Assembly (NCBI GenBank): GCA_038230595.1
Contig: JBBRMY010000148.1
Span: forward strand, 1 to 6,102
DNA: 6,102 bases
Source of the DNA: JBBRMY01 sp038230595
Lineage (GTDB): Bacteria; Bacteroidota; Ignavibacteria; Tepidaquicellales; Tepidaquicellaceae
Direction: 5' to 3'
Each line of letters begins with the position of its first letter. The stretch's first letter is position 1. The translations under genes and the position numbers were made by a program. This document shows positions 5,957 to 6,102 of the stretch, piece after piece. The notes below the pieces were generated by a model. The model ran no database searches. It saw only the letters and a program-made list of their open reading frames with translations, and was not told the DNA's origin.

Positions 5957-6102
5957 TTATACCCCCACGCTCTGCTTAATGAGGTTCAACGCCGACCCCG
6001 CCACAAACCACCCGATTTGACCGTCGTTGTAGGTGTGGTTGGCGGCAAACTCGTCAACCGAGCCGTTGGCGTGGGTGAGTTTAATCGTTAAGGGTATGCC
6101 GG
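5957..6102 (-). CDS. acn: Aconitate hydratase, C-terminal end (partial, 3' complete)
   Basis: Minus-strand reading from the window edge gives PGIPLTIKLTHANGS, then VDEFAANHTYNDGQIGW, and ends ALNLIKQSVGV before TAA at 5957-5959. This is the extreme C-terminus of mitochondrial-type aconitase, the TCA-cycle enzyme that isomerises citrate to isocitrate through cis-aconitate on a [4Fe-4S] cluster. Only about 48 residues are visible; the rest would lie to the right. The sequence is intact and in frame, so if the gene continues beyond 6102 this copy supplies the functional 3' end. It is high in G+C relative to the cassette. The first 83 bases at the window edge duplicate 1-83. The defence operon starts 140 bases downstream on the same strand. 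Confidence 0.88.
   Translation of the reverse strand, partial: GIPLTIKLTHANGSVDEFAANHTYNDGQIGWFVAGSALNLIKQSVGV
6020..6102. repeat. Direct repeat, right copy (83 bp, acn 3' coding sequence)
   Basis: Identical to 1-83 in direct orientation. It reads in the same aconitase frame as the left copy, with wobble positions conserved as well, so the duplication is recent, kept identical by gene conversion, or the same DNA seen twice on a circular molecule or an assembly loop. Confidence 0.97.

Noticed and set aside
5849..6091. Open frame of 80 codons on the plus strand at the right end
   Set aside because: Half of it is antisense to the true aconitase C-terminus and the rest falls in the leader; the peptide has no recognisable feature.
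1..6102. CRISPR array, tRNA or rRNA gene, transposon ends, plasmid replication gene
   Set aside because: No short regularly spaced repeats, cloverleaf, rRNA core sequence, paired terminal inverted repeats or Rep-like protein can be seen.

Overview
The window looks like a piece of a Bacteroidota genome, plausibly of the Cytophagales type. The flanking host gene encodes a mitochondrial-type aconitase whose C-terminus reads like those of that phylum. The genes have A-rich upstream sequence and almost no Shine-Dalgarno sites. The lineage is an inference from a few dozen residues and should be held loosely.

Layout: both ends carry the same aconitase 3' sequence on the minus strand, including an exact 83-bp direct repeat (1-83 = 6020-6102). 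At the right (5957-6102) the reading frame runs to its natural stop. At the left (1 to about 204) lies a second copy that has lost its 5' part. Between them sits a visibly A+T-richer cassette of about 5.7 kb (38% G+C in the 60 bases sampled at 4201-4260, against 62% in the 60 bases at 1-60). It holds seven tightly packed genes, all on the minus strand, so the operon reads from right to left: (1) a dCTP deaminase/dUTPase-fold protein with a membrane segment, (2) a MazG-like C-terminal domain protein, (3) an HMUDK-helical/aGPT-PPlase2 DNA-glycosylase-fold protein, (4) a ThsB-like (DUF1863/MTH538) TIR-like protein, (5) an Nmad2 protein, (6) a double-TIR protein and (7) a SLOG-domain protein. Gaps are a few bases or overlaps (ATGA, TGATG, TAA-C-ATG); the largest is 29 bases.

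How they may work together (inference): genes 1-3 and 5 belong to families tied to nucleotide processing and DNA-base hypermodification. Genes 4, 6 and 7 are the parts of a TIR/SLOG nucleotide-signal immune circuit related in logic to Thoeris, where a TIR enzyme makes an NAD-derived messenger and a SLOG domain senses it. The whole is best read as a candidate anti-phage defence island in which a nucleotide- or modified-base-sensing module is wired to a TIR-SLOG effector module. There is no integrase, transposase, restriction nuclease, regulator, tRNA or CRISPR array in view. The cassette's position between two copies of the aconitase 3' end suggests either insertion with duplication of that end or a 6019-bp circular molecule carrying an acn fragment; the window alone cannot tell these apart.
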